Counted from the stretch's first letter, positions 55,249-63,294 are shown. The stretch is DNA of 64,000 bases from Paludibacteraceae bacterium (GCA_024399955.1 JAKSNH010000003.1:119620-183619), one strand, 5' to 3'. The notes: generated from the letters alone by a model not told the origin. Made by a program: numbers and translations.

Positions 55249-55847
55249 TATTTCCTAATAATCTGAATCTCGTTACTTGTTCCCACTTTGATGATAACAG
55301 AAGGCTTTTTCTCGGTTGTATCATTCCGGCGAAAGTGGCACACATAATCTACACCGTTGATTATTTCGGCACTTATCTGTTGGAAGTTCTTGGCGGTAGG
55401 TTGTCCGCTTTTATTGGCGCTGGTGGACACCACAGGATGATGAAGTTGCTCACATAAAGCCTTGCTAAACGGTTCGTTGGTAATACGAATACCAATGCTA
55501 CCATCCTCGGCGATGAGGTTAGTCGCGACATTGTGGGCATTGGGATAGATGATGGTCATTGGGCGTTGTTCCAAGCCCTCTTCCGGAGCAGTTGCCTCCA
55601 GCAGTTGCCATGCTGCATCGGGCACATCTACGTAACCTTGCAACTTACCCGGTCCATCCAAGAGACAGAGCATGGATTTACTATCCTCTCGCTCCTTAAG
55701 CGCGAATATCTTACGTACTGCATCCGGATTGGTGGCATCACAGCCAATTCCCCAAACGGTATCCGTAGGATATAGAATGATGCCTCCCTCCCTCATAACA
55801 CGAAGGGCCTGCTGCAAATCTTCCTTATCGTAACGCAATTCTTTCAC
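55248..55847 (-). CDS. tsaC: Threonylcarbamoyl-AMP synthase (TsaC/Sua5 type)
   Basis: Makes threonylcarbamoyl-AMP for t6A37 in ANN-decoding tRNAs. Motifs: GGIILYPTDTVWGIGCDATNPDAV (about residues 21-44), KEREDSKSMLCLL, and PVVSTSANKSGQPTAKNF. The start is GTG at 55847 (VKELRYDKEDLQQAL): the promoter at 55869-55876 lies inside the longer frame that begins at 55922, so the ATG there cannot be used from this transcript. 199 aa. Confidence 0.93.
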   Translation of the reverse strand: MKELRYDKEDLQQALRVMREGGIILYPTDTVWGIGCDATNPDAVRKIFALKEREDSKSMLCLLDGPGKLQGYVDVPDAAWQLLEATAPEEGLEQRPMTIIYPNAHNVATNLIAEDGSIGIRITNEPFSKALCEQLHHPVVSTSANKSGQPTAKNFQQISAEIINGVDYVCHFRRNDTTEKKPSVIIKVGTSNEIQIIRK

Positions 55848-55867
55848 GGCTTTGTTTTTTAGCGACT

Positions 55868-55949
55868 GCAAAGATACAACTTTTTTGTGGAATATGCAAG
55901 TTTTAATGCTTTTTTCTTGCATATATCAAATTTTCTTTGTAATTTTGCA
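55868..55949. repeat. 82-bp direct repeat, copy A (promoter region of tsaC)
   Basis: About 90% identical to 57100-57180, in the same orientation. It contains the tsaC promoter on the minus strand (TATCTTTG 55876-55869, TTG 55899-55897) and a plus-strand promoter (TAATTTTG 55940-55947). The plus promoter leads only to a 21-codon ORF (ATG at 55968). The two copies bracket the fic gene. Confidence 0.85.
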
Positions 55950-56015
55950 TTTGCAAAAGAGATAGATATGGACATGACGAGAACTTCTTTTATTTATTGT
56001 GAGATTCAAAGTAAC

Positions 56016-56903
56016 CTAATGCTTTATTCGTAGGTGGGTAAGCAAGGCGGCATAGTTATCTTGTGCCGTGAGGCAGGTGTCACGCAAGTACCCCTGTGTT
56101 GTAGGCCAATTCTGCAAACCACGATAGTAGAACATCTTCAGTTCTTCCGTGATGATAAAGGGCACAATACCATTGGCTAGACACTCTTTAAACAAAATCA
56201 ATCGTCCTACCCTGCCATTACCATCTTGGAAAGGGTGAATGCGCTCAAAGCGTGTGTGAAAATCCAATAAGTCATCCAACGATTTATGCTTGATAGCGTT
56301 GTACTCTTTTAACAAATCCACCATTTCAGTATGCACTTGCTCGGGGGAAGTGGTCTCAATCCCCCCCACTTCATTGGGCAAACGCTTATAATCCCCTACA
56401 GCGAACCAATCTCGTCGGCTATCCTGTGTGCCAGATTTAAGCAGACGATGCAGTTCCTTTATCAGTCCTTCGCTTAACCGCTCCTCTGCACGAGATATGA
56501 TAAGGTCTATACAACGGAAGTGATTGATAGTTTCCACAATATCATCTACACGCACAGCATGTTGGGAAACGCCGATGGTATTCGTCTCAAAGATATACCG
56601 CGTTTGGTCATGGGTAAGACGGCTTCCCTCTATATGATTGGAGTTATATGTCAAATCTATCTGTGTACGATGGTAGATGCCACCTTTTAGATGGCTCTCT
56701 TGCTCCTCACGCAATCGTGCCAAGAGTGGCGAAACACGTTTAGCATGCTTACCTTTGTTAGGTAAAACAGCATCTTCAGGAATAGTCCATGTCTTGCCGG
56801 TTAAAAACGCTCCCTCTAACTTGCCCGTGGCACAATAGTTACGAATAGTACGCTCATTGATACTATGCAGAGAGGCGAAATCTGATACTGATAAATACTT
56901 CAT
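56016..56903 (-). CDS. Fic-family AMPylase/nucleotidyltransferase with N-terminal HTH
   Basis: 295 aa. The N-terminal 50 residues look like a MerR-type DNA-binding helix pair (YLSVSDFASLHSINERTIRNYCATGKLEGA). The inhibitory helix motif NSNHIEGSRL lies at about residues 88-97 and the Fic active site HPFQDGNGRVGR at about 222-233, complete with catalytic His. Fic proteins transfer AMP to hydroxyl side chains; the inhibitory glutamate here suggests intrinsic autoinhibition (class II). It has its own promoter and is bracketed by direct repeats. Confidence 0.93.
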   Translation of the reverse strand: MKYLSVSDFASLHSINERTIRNYCATGKLEGAFLTGKTWTIPEDAVLPNKGKHAKRVSPLLARLREEQESHLKGGIYHRTQIDLTYNSNHIEGSRLTHDQTRYIFETNTIGVSQHAVRVDDIVETINHFRCIDLIISRAEERLSEGLIKELHRLLKSGTQDSRRDWFAVGDYKRLPNEVGGIETTSPEQVHTEMVDLLKEYNAIKHKSLDDLLDFHTRFERIHPFQDGNGRVGRLILFKECLANGIVPFIITEELKMFYYRGLQNWPTTQGYLRDTCLTAQDNYAALLTHLRIKH

Positions 56904-56931
56904 CGGAAAATTTGTTTAGCGATTTCGGGTG

Positions 56932-57019
56932 CAAAGATACAACTTTTTTCCGACATCGGCAAACTTTTGATAAAAATTTGCACAAATATTTGTGTAAATC
57001 AATTTTTTTAGTAACTTTG
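56932..57019. promoter_or_regulatory. Divergent promoters with a 22-bp near-palindrome upstream of fic
   Basis: fic promoter: TATCTTTG (56939-56932), TTG (56962-56960). Plus promoter: TAACTTTG (57012-57019), TTG (56990-56992). Between them TTTGCACAAAT (56977-56987) and ATTTGTGTAAA (56988-56998) form an almost perfect 22-bp palindrome overlapping the plus -33. The plus promoter leads into about 80 bases with a small hairpin GTCGC-TCC-GCGAC (57043-57055) and no gene before 57221. Confidence 0.6.
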
Positions 57020-57099
57020 CACCGCAGTTGAGATAGTTGTGGTCGCTCCGCGACGATAAACAGGAGGACATATTGAATATACAGCGGATGTTTTCGGGT

Positions 57100-57180
57100 G
57101 CAAAGATACTACTTTTTTGTGGAATATCAAGTTTTAATGCTTTTTTCTTGCATATTCCAAAAATTCTTTGTAATTTTGCA
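57100..57180. repeat. 82-bp direct repeat, copy B
   Basis: Matches 55868-55949. Its plus promoter (TAATTTTG 57171-57178, TTG 57148-57150) drives the 599-aa secreted protein. Its minus promoter (TATCTTTG 57108-57101) points to no gene except, far away, fic. Confidence 0.85.
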
Positions 57181-57224
57181 GTGAAATTTGAATTAAGTTA
57201 TTAACGTAAATTTATTACTTATGA
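57158..57224. repeat. 67-bp direct repeat, copy A (promoter, leader and start codon)
   Basis: Identical to 59052-59118 at 66 of 67 positions (G57206 versus A59100). It spans the -7 box, the whole leader and the ATG of the 599-aa gene. Confidence 0.9.
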
Positions 57225-59020
57225 GAAAACTAACTTTTTGTTTAATTGCAATTACCTGTGCTGCACTCAACATGTATGCTGATGCTCCGAAAGGTGTGGA
57301 AATGGTGGATTTGGGTCTGCCTTCTGGTACGTTATGGGCAAATATGAATGTAGGAGCCACTACTCCTGAAGGGTATGGCGATTATTTCGCTTGGGGCGAA
57401 ACCAGTCCAAAGACTACCTATGATTGGAGCACATACAAGCATTGTCAAGGTAGTGAAAACAACCTAATCAAGTATTGTACGGATAGCATTTATGGCATAG
57501 TGGACAACAAAGCCGTTCTTGACATGGAAGATGATGCCGCTCATGTGAATTGGGGCGGTAATTGGCGTATGCCGACCAAGGCAGAACAAGATGAATTGCG
57601 CACGAAATGCACATGGACTTGGACTCAGAAGAATAGTATCAATGGCTACGATGTAAAAGGTCCGAATGGTAATAGTATCTTTTTGCCTGCTTCCGGCTAC
57701 CGATTCGGTTCATCGCTCTACTATGTCGATTCTTATGGCTACGGCTGGTCTTCTTCGCTCTACTCGAGCTACTCGAGCTCCGCGTACAACCTCAGCTTTA
57801 ATTCGGACAGCGTGGTTTGGATCTACTACGATCGCTACTCTGGGCTATCCGTGCGTCCTGTTATCTCTCCTGCGAGTAACATCATTACCTACACGGCAAC
57901 GGAAAAATTGCCAGAAATAACCGACACAGTTGGTGAGGGCTTACATGTCAATGCTTTCAATGTTACCATTACATCTCATGAATTTTCCAATGGCACCGGT
58001 ATACTTACTTTTGATGGCAAAGTCACAACGATAGGAAGTCATGCTTTCTATAATTGCAGCAGTTTAACCTCGATAACTATTCCCAACTCCGTCACCACGA
58101 TTGGAGATTGGGCTTTCGCACGTTGTTCCAATTTAATCAAAACGAATTATACAGGAACAATAGCTGATTGGTGCAAGATATACTTTAGTGATAGTTATGC
58201 TAATCCAATGGTTTATAGCCATAATTTCTATATTAACGATGTAGAAGTAAAAGATTTGGTTATTCCTGCGGGTGTAGATACAATTGGAGGTGAGGCTTTC
58301 GCACGTTGCGATGGCTTGACCTCGGTAACGATTCCAAATTCCGTCACAGCTATTGGGTGGGAGGCCTTCTTGGCTTGCCATTGTTTGACCTCGATAACAT
58401 GTTATGCTACCAATCCTCCCACTTGCGGCGGTTCTTGTTTTGAAAGTGTTGATAAATCTATTCCCGTTTATGTACCTGCTCAATCGGTTAATGCTTATAA
58501 ACAGGCCGAGGAGTGGAAAGCATTTACCAATATACTACCTATCGGAGCCGAAGAGGTTCCCGCTACGGAACCAATAATAACTCCAGACAATAATTCTGTT
58601 ACTATCACTTGGCCACAAACGGATAACGCAGATACTTACACTTTGGAAATACGTAAGAATGGCGAATTATTCTGCACGATTACTTTTAATAATCAAGGCG
58701 TAATGATTGACATCACTTTTGCAGCTCCTGCCCGTAATGGAGTTCGTACTTCCTCTGCTGCTGAAATGACATCAAATGGATATAAGTTTACCATAAATGG
58801 TTTGGAGCCGGGCACAGAATATACTTACGCAGTTATTGCCAAAGATGCGTCTGCACAACCTCTTCAAACATATAGTGGATCGTTTGAGACAACAATGCCG
58901 ACAGGACTGGAAGATTTGACTATAGATAAAAATGTAGGCAATAAATTCATCTACGGCAATAAGTTGTATATTCACCATAACGGACATCTTCACTCCGCCA
59001 CCGGTGCCAGAGTGAAGTAA
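57221..59020 (+). CDS. Secreted protein: CLec/FISUMP-like domain, BspA-type LRR, Fn3-like domain
   Basis: 599 aa with signal peptide MRKLTFCLIAITCAALNMYA. Residues about 28-215 form a domain starting VDLGLPSGTLWANMNVGA and ending GLSVRPV, common in Bacteroidales surface proteins and related to the FISUMP/DUF1566 C-type-lectin-like families. BspA-type leucine-rich repeats follow (FYNCSSLTSITIPNSVTTIGDWAFARCSNL, about 280-420), then a fibronectin-III-like segment (470-570). The end NKLYIHHNGHLHSATGARVK resembles short C-terminal sorting tails. Tyr/Ser-rich residues 160-212 look like a hypervariable segment. Confidence 0.88.
   Translation: MRKLTFCLIAITCAALNMYADAPKGVEMVDLGLPSGTLWANMNVGATTPEGYGDYFAWGETSPKTTYDWSTYKHCQGSENNLIKYCTDSIYGIVDNKAVLDMEDDAAHVNWGGNWRMPTKAEQDELRTKCTWTWTQKNSINGYDVKGPNGNSIFLPASGYRFGSSLYYVDSYGYGWSSSLYSSYSSSAYNLSFNSDSVVWIYYDRYSGLSVRPVISPASNIITYTATEKLPEITDTVGEGLHVNAFNVTITSHEFSNGTGILTFDGKVTTIGSHAFYNCSSLTSITIPNSVTTIGDWAFARCSNLIKTNYTGTIADWCKIYFSDSYANPMVYSHNFYINDVEVKDLVIPAGVDTIGGEAFARCDGLTSVTIPNSVTAIGWEAFLACHCLTSITCYATNPPTCGGSCFESVDKSIPVYVPAQSVNAYKQAEEWKAFTNILPIGAEEVPATEPIITPDNNSVTITWPQTDNADTYTLEIRKNGELFCTITFNNQGVMIDITFAAPARNGVRTSSAAEMTSNGYKFTINGLEPGTEYTYAVIAKDASAQPLQTYSGSFETTMPTGLEDLTIDKNVGNKFIYGNKLYIHHNGHLHSATGARVK
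57698..57862 (+). other. Candidate hypervariable (DGR-type) segment
   Basis: From GYRFGSS to GLSVRPV the codons are strongly biased to NNC and TCG forms: TAC is far commoner than TAT, with AGC, CTC, GGC, GTC, ATC and CGC. The encoded sequence is dominated by Tyr and Ser. This is what adenine-directed mutagenesis of AAC/AAT template codons would give. No reverse transcriptase or template repeat was found in the window. Confidence 0.4.
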
Positions 59021-59051
59021 TCTTCAAAAGTTTCCTATTATTTGGAAATCT

Positions 59052-59118
59052 CAAAAATTCTTTGTAATTTTGCAGTGAAATTTGAATTAAGTTATTAACA
59101 TAAATTTATTACTTATGA
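59052..59118. repeat. 67-bp direct repeat, copy B
   Basis: Second copy of the promoter-leader-start block of the 599-aa gene (57158-57224). Here TAATTTTG (59065-59072) with TTG (59042-59044) drives the 165-aa membrane protein. Confidence 0.9.
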
Positions 59119-59612
59119 AAAAGCGCTTTTGGAAATTACATGCAATTTTGATGTTCTTGTTGTTTATTTGGTACTTTTTTGCCTATGCAGAATTAGGCAA
59201 CGGCAATATTCCTAAACTTGGATACGTATTTATGCCTTTCCCTCTAATAATGGCTATTGGATCGTGTGTTACTTTAGTAGCAAACAAGAAAAAATCCAAG
59301 GATGCTATCGTCGGATACTATTTTGATGGTGAGGGAAAAAATCCCAAAGAGAAACTTCGTATTAAATTGTCTGTCCGTGGCATATTTGCACTTGTCTATA
59401 GTGTAACCATAGGTATGTCATTTTATCCTATCGAAATATTAGGAGACTCTCTCCGTTTGGGATTGATGATTGGTACAATGTTACTAGGAGCAATCTATAT
59501 GTTAATTGTATTATTTGATTATGCCAAGAAAGTTGGCGAATTGGATGAAAAGAAAGTTATGCCAGCAGGGCGTAAGCTTCCTCCTCCTTGGATGCTCAAA
59601 AAAAAGGAGTAA
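59115..59612 (+). CDS. Hypothetical four-helix membrane protein
   Basis: 165 aa, not recognised. Hydrophobic segments lie near residues 9-25 (AILMFLLFIWYFFAYA), 36-56, 90-108 and 116-138, with a charged cytoplasmic-looking loop (NKKKSKDAIVGYYFDGEGKNPKEK) and a basic C-terminus (PPPWMLKKKE). The promoter and first codons are a copy of those of the upstream secreted-protein gene, so expression is probably co-ordinated. Confidence 0.7.
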   Translation: MKKRFWKLHAILMFLLFIWYFFAYAELGNGNIPKLGYVFMPFPLIMAIGSCVTLVANKKKSKDAIVGYYFDGEGKNPKEKLRIKLSVRGIFALVYSVTIGMSFYPIEILGDSLRLGLMIGTMLLGAIYMLIVLFDYAKKVGELDEKKVMPAGRKLPPPWMLKKKE

Positions 59613-59691
59613 TAAAATTAGGATTTTTATTATTGAAGATAGGATTGCAGATTGCAAAATGAAAATTTTATCGAGAATTTTATCAAAAAAT

Positions 59692-59722
59692 TTGCACAAA
59701 TGGGAAAAAAGTTGTAATTTTG
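59692..59722 (+). promoter_or_regulatory. Promoter of the TIGR04255/DUF7689-like module
   Basis: TAATTTTG (59715-59722) with TTG (59692-59694) 20 bases upstream; leader of about 36 bases to the ATG at 59765. Confidence 0.7.
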
Positions 59723-59764
59723 CAAACCATTTTCAAAAATACAAGTTAATTATTGGTCACAAAT

Positions 59765-60517
59765 ATGTACCCTATACTTAGCAAGCCGCCTGTAGTTGTG
59801 GCATTGGCACAACTTAAATTTAAAATTCCAAATTTTAAGGTTGATTCTATATTGGAATATGATAAATTGTTGAAAAATCATTTGCCTCTTCGTCATAGTA
59901 ATATCCAAGTTGGTATTGATTTTGGCAAAACAACATTCCCATTAGGAGAATCTAAGGTGAGTGGGGTGTCTAATGCTGAAGTAGGAAGTCACTTGTATAT
60001 CTCCACAAATCAAAAAACTAAGTTTGAGATTACTTCGGAGGCAGTTACATATATTGATGAAAATCCTTATAAGGGATGGGAACAATTCAAATCAGATGCT
60101 CTTCAAATGCTGGAAATTATTTCCCCACTATTTATGTCTGCCGAGATGTTAAGGGTATCTATCCGTTTTGTTAATAGATTTACGTTTCCTGACTTTAATG
60201 ATCCAAAGCAGTATTTTAACACATTGATTACTTCGTTAGATGGTTGTTCATCATACCCACTACATCAATATGGTTTCCGGTTGATGATGGATGTTCCAGA
60301 TACTGATATCTATACAATAGTGAACCATAATGTGGAGAATGTTCCTCAAAACAAATATATTTATACGTTTGATATAGATGTCTTAGACAAGCAAAAACTT
60401 TTATTTGATATTGATACAATAGGGGAAAGTCTAGAAAATTTACGAAATATCAAAAACAAGATATTTTTTGAAACAATTACTGAGAAAACCAAACAATTAT
60501 GCAACTCCCAAGAATAA
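59765..60517 (+). CDS. TIGR04255-family protein
   Basis: 250 aa, soluble. It fits the sporadically distributed TIGR04255 family by its opening (LSKPPVVVALAQLKFKI), the central strand EMLRVSIRFVNRF and the end KLLFDIDTIGESLENLRNIKNKIFFETITEKT. The family has no established function; members are scattered across bacteria in accessory regions. The ATG at 59765 is preferred to an upstream TTG at 59753. It overlaps the next gene by 19 bases and is first in a three-gene overlapping unit. Confidence 0.8.
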   Translation: MYPILSKPPVVVALAQLKFKIPNFKVDSILEYDKLLKNHLPLRHSNIQVGIDFGKTTFPLGESKVSGVSNAEVGSHLYISTNQKTKFEITSEAVTYIDENPYKGWEQFKSDALQMLEIISPLFMSAEMLRVSIRFVNRFTFPDFNDPKQYFNTLITSLDGCSSYPLHQYGFRLMMDVPDTDIYTIVNHNVENVPQNKYIYTFDIDVLDKQKLLFDIDTIGESLENLRNIKNKIFFETITEKTKQLCNSQE

Positions 60518-60939
60518 CAAATCAGTTAAAACCTCTTACTCTTGCTGTAGGTATTGCTGCTACAGTTCCTGTGTTTTCTTATTCCGACATAGATGATTTA
60601 AGCAAGATTATCAATAGCGAAAAAACAAGTAGATATATTCAAGTTGTTGATAATAATGATAACTTTTATTTGTCAAATAAGTTTCGCTTTCAGTTACATT
60701 TACAACGCTGGGAAGAAAAGACGATGTTTATGTCTTCTGTATCATCAATAGTTGGCGATGAAGATTTCAAGGCAATTGTTTCAATGGGAGGATATGCGAT
60801 TCCTCTTATTAAAGAAGAACTGCAACGTAAGCCATCCACATTAGTGTGGGCATTGAATTATATTTTTGGCAGAAAGATTTCAAACAATCCCAACCTTACC
60901 ATAGCAGAAGCTTGTAAATTATGGATAAAGGAGATTTGA
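60499..60939 (+). CDS. Hypothetical small helical protein of the three-gene module
   Basis: 146 aa. The C-terminal half (DEDFKAIVSMGGYAIPLIKEELQRKPSTLVWALNYIFG...) follows a pattern I recall from a small uncharacterised family with a conserved hxxGxxhhPLIhxEL...hxWALxxIhG core and a closing W. The N-terminal half (residues 1-70) is less conserved-looking and has a weakly hydrophobic stretch (TLAVGIAATVPVFSY). The overlaps with both neighbours (19 bases upstream, TGATG downstream) imply tight co-expression. Confidence 0.75.
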   Translation: MQLPRITNQLKPLTLAVGIAATVPVFSYSDIDDLSKIINSEKTSRYIQVVDNNDNFYLSNKFRFQLHLQRWEEKTMFMSSVSSIVGDEDFKAIVSMGGYAIPLIKEELQRKPSTLVWALNYIFGRKISNNPNLTIAEACKLWIKEI

Positions 60940-61409
60940 TGCGTGGTTTCCCTGGACTTAAGGATGATAATGTTTTTCAAACATCTCCAATGAGCCCCAA
61001 AGATCCAAACTATAACTGCATTGCATGGGCATATCAAATGCAAAAAGACAAGTGGATGTGGCCACCAGTTGATAATAACGGGATGGAAATTCTACCAATT
61101 GATGGATGCCCATGGTGGCCAAAAAACGCTAAAATAGGTTTAGATATTGAATGTCTTGTTGATGCCTTTGAAAAGAAAGGTTTTGTCAAATGTGACTCAT
61201 GGGAGCATGAACAAGGTTTTATTAGGGTTGCGTTGTACTATGATCCAAAAAACAATCATATGACTCACGCTGCGCGAGAAAGTAGAATAAAAAACTGTTG
61301 GATGAGTAAAATGGGGCGAGGTAACGATATTCAGCATGCGAATCCTTATACTATAGAAGGTGATCTTTACGGTAAGGTATATTGCATAATGAAAATGCCA
61401 GATAAATAA
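60939..61409 (+). CDS. DUF7689-like protein with Cys/His motifs
   Basis: 156 aa (162 if the in-frame ATG at 60921 is used). The start at 60939 is preferred: it overlaps the preceding stop as TGATG and has AAGGAG seven bases upstream, a rare good Shine-Dalgarno here. Motifs: PNYNCIAWAYQ (Cys, about residue 28), a tryptophan/proline-rich loop (WMWPPVDNNG; CPWWP), and MTHAARES...NCWMSKMGRGNDIQH. The spaced Cys and His are compatible with a papain-like or amidase active site, but this is inference. Confidence 0.78.
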   Translation: MRGFPGLKDDNVFQTSPMSPKDPNYNCIAWAYQMQKDKWMWPPVDNNGMEILPIDGCPWWPKNAKIGLDIECLVDAFEKKGFVKCDSWEHEQGFIRVALYYDPKNNHMTHAARESRIKNCWMSKMGRGNDIQHANPYTIEGDLYGKVYCIMKMPDK

Positions 61410-61413
61410 AACA

Positions 61414-61442
61414 AATCCCCAGAGCGAATGGTTCTGGGGATT
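61414..61442. terminator. Terminator after the three-gene module
   Basis: AATCCCCAGA / TCTGGGGATT stem with a 9-base loop starts 5 bases after the stop codon; downstream is GT-rich with few T, upstream (for the minus strand) A/T-rich. Confidence 0.7.
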
Positions 61443-61467
61443 GTTGTGTTTAAGGGGATTTAGTCTT

Positions 61468-61923
61468 TTACCCTTGCACTTGTGCTTCTACATTAACAGA
61501 GACGCTCTGTGAAGGAAGATATGAGCGCGTGGAGGCACTGACATCCGTTACATGGCATGAGTATGTTTCTATGTCGTTCTGGAGTTCATCAAAATCATGG
61601 TCTGTTTGGGACTGAACCAAGGTGGGGCTATCCATAGTACACATACTCTCTGTGGTGTGTAGGCAATGTAGCTGCTTATTGATATTATCGAGCAACTCAA
61701 AGACATGGATGGTATCCGCCCATGAACTGACAGGGCTATCCGTTACAATATGCAGACCAATCTTCTCCTCTGCTTTACGCACGCCTTTTGCCAAAGGTAG
61801 CCCTTGAATGTTTCCAAACTCAATAAAGACAGCCGGAGTGTTAAAGGGTTGCTCCGATTTGATTTCTATGACTATTCCGTCTGCGGTTACTACAATTGGT
61901 AGTTCAGCATTCTTTGAATGCAC
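61468..61923 (-). CDS. Phage-like protein (Mu-like prophage remnant)
   Basis: 151 aa from a GTG at 61923. The sequence EIKSEQPFNTPAVFIEFGNIQ followed by LHIVTDSPVSSWADTIHVFELLDNINKQLH, and a Q-T-D-H-D-F-DEL stretch, matches what I remember of a conserved structural gene in Mu-like prophages of Bacteroides. Its neighbours are not phage genes, so it appears to be an isolated leftover. The true N-terminus may be lost. Confidence 0.6.
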   Translation of the reverse strand: MHSKNAELPIVVTADGIVIEIKSEQPFNTPAVFIEFGNIQGLPLAKGVRKAEEKIGLHIVTDSPVSSWADTIHVFELLDNINKQLHCLHTTESMCTMDSPTLVQSQTDHDFDELQNDIETYSCHVTDVSASTRSYLPSQSVSVNVEAQVQG

Positions 61924-62020
61924 TAATTTATGGTCTATAGGTCAAAAAGTAGGCTAGCTCATTACGCCCAATTTTGGCTATTACGCGGCTCCCCAAGCCG
62001 CATACTACGCAATCCCCAGA

Positions 62021-62935
62021 TTAAGGATTATTAGGTTGCATTTTCATCCTGTTTTGAAAGTAGGCAATGATAAACTGCTGCCTATGTTCCTTGGTTAGAC
62101 CACTGTGGTTATTGAGGTTCTTCTTTAAGTCCGTAAATGTTCCTTCTATCTTATTGTTGGTATTTGGCATTCCTATGCATTCTGCTGATTGAAAAGTAAA
62201 GAGGTAAGGCAAGTAAAAGTCGATACTATTAACAAGCGTTCTAATGCGTCTATGTAAGTAATAGGTCTTACCGTTCTTATGTGTTGTGCGCTTATTAAGA
62301 AACTCTTTCCAGCGTGTTTTCCATGTTGTATAATCCTTTTCAAAGTCCTCTTTTGCTTGGCAGATCATACCCCTGCACATAGCTTGCAATTTCCTTGCGG
62401 CAATCATCTTTGGATTTTGTGTTAGATAGCGTTTAACTATTTGTAACATATGGAACTGACACATTTGTATAGGATAGTCCTTAAATGCAGTAAACAGTTC
62501 TTGCTTACCATCTATAATAATGCCTCTAATAATATATCCGGCAGCCACGATGGCTTCTACTGCGTCTATATAGGATTGTGTCGTCTCATGCTTAATGAAG
62601 GCAATATATAGCACCTGCCCTGTTGCATCATCAATGGCAAGGATGATTCCCCAATTACGTCCCCAATAGGTAGCATCTATATGTACATAACCACTCAAAC
62701 CAATGAGGGAAGGTTGTGCCCATACGAGTGCTTGTTTACGCAACATCCTCTGAATGGTAGACATACTAAGATGATACTTTGTAGCTATTTCGGATAGAGT
62801 CTGTTTACTCTCTAAGTACTCTTGCCAAATGATTGTAGATGATAATCTATTTCTATTTGCAACAAATTGCTTATTACAACTTTTACATCTATAAAACTAG
62901 GCTCCTTTTCGGATGCCATTTTTCTTAACCGATTA
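62021..62935 (-). pseudogene. Decayed IS256-like transposase with internal stop codon
   Basis: An intact 247-codon frame (62764-62021) covers a DDE-type transposase: YVHIDATYWGRNWGIILAID (first Asp), GIIIDGKQELFTAFKDYPIQMCQFHMLQIVKRYL (second Asp) and NTNNKIEGTFTDLKKNLN (Glu). The same frame continues upstream as FYRCKSCNKQFV...TLSEIATKYHLS, a zinc-knuckle plus helix-turn-helix N-terminus, interrupted by TAG at 62899-62897 where Gln is expected. Further stops at 62938-62933 remove the first cysteine pair. It resembles the 'IS256 family, variant Zn-binding' group. It is probably inactive. Confidence 0.8.
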
Positions 62936-63007
62936 TTAAGATTTATTGAATTACAAAATATAGAATTATATATATAAGTTAATTATTAAAATGTAAAAAT
63001 GTAATAT

Positions 63008-63038
63008 GTCAATTTGTCAATTCGATGGAATTTGCAAT
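63008..63038. repeat. 31-bp direct repeat, left copy
   Basis: GTCAATTTGTCAATTCGATG... continuing to TTTGCAAT; one mismatch from 63264-63294, which lies 226 bases further right. Confidence 0.9.
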
Positions 63039-63263
63039 TCCTCGCGCGCGACATATAACTTTCTATTTTGGGAATTACTTTTTACCTTTTTGAAAAATTC
63101 CCCAATACGAAATCGCTTCCGATTGACGATTGACTTTTTGACTTTTTGACTTTTTGGGGGCATAATTCAAAAATCGTTTTAGCCTACGGTGAGCCTAGGA
63201 TGAGCCTACGATGAGGGTCCCTTGATTAAGGGTCGAATGGAGGTAAAAAGTCAATTCGTCAAC

Positions 63264-63294
63264 GTCAATTCGTCAATTCGATGGAATTTGCAAT
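63264..63294. repeat. 31-bp direct repeat, right copy
   Basis: GTCAATTCGTCAATTCGATG... continuing to TTTGCAAT; pairs with 63008-63038. Confidence 0.9.

Noticed and set aside
55968..56033. 21-codon ORF after the orphan plus promoter
   Set aside because: Too short and without protein features; best explained as a stub left by rearrangement.
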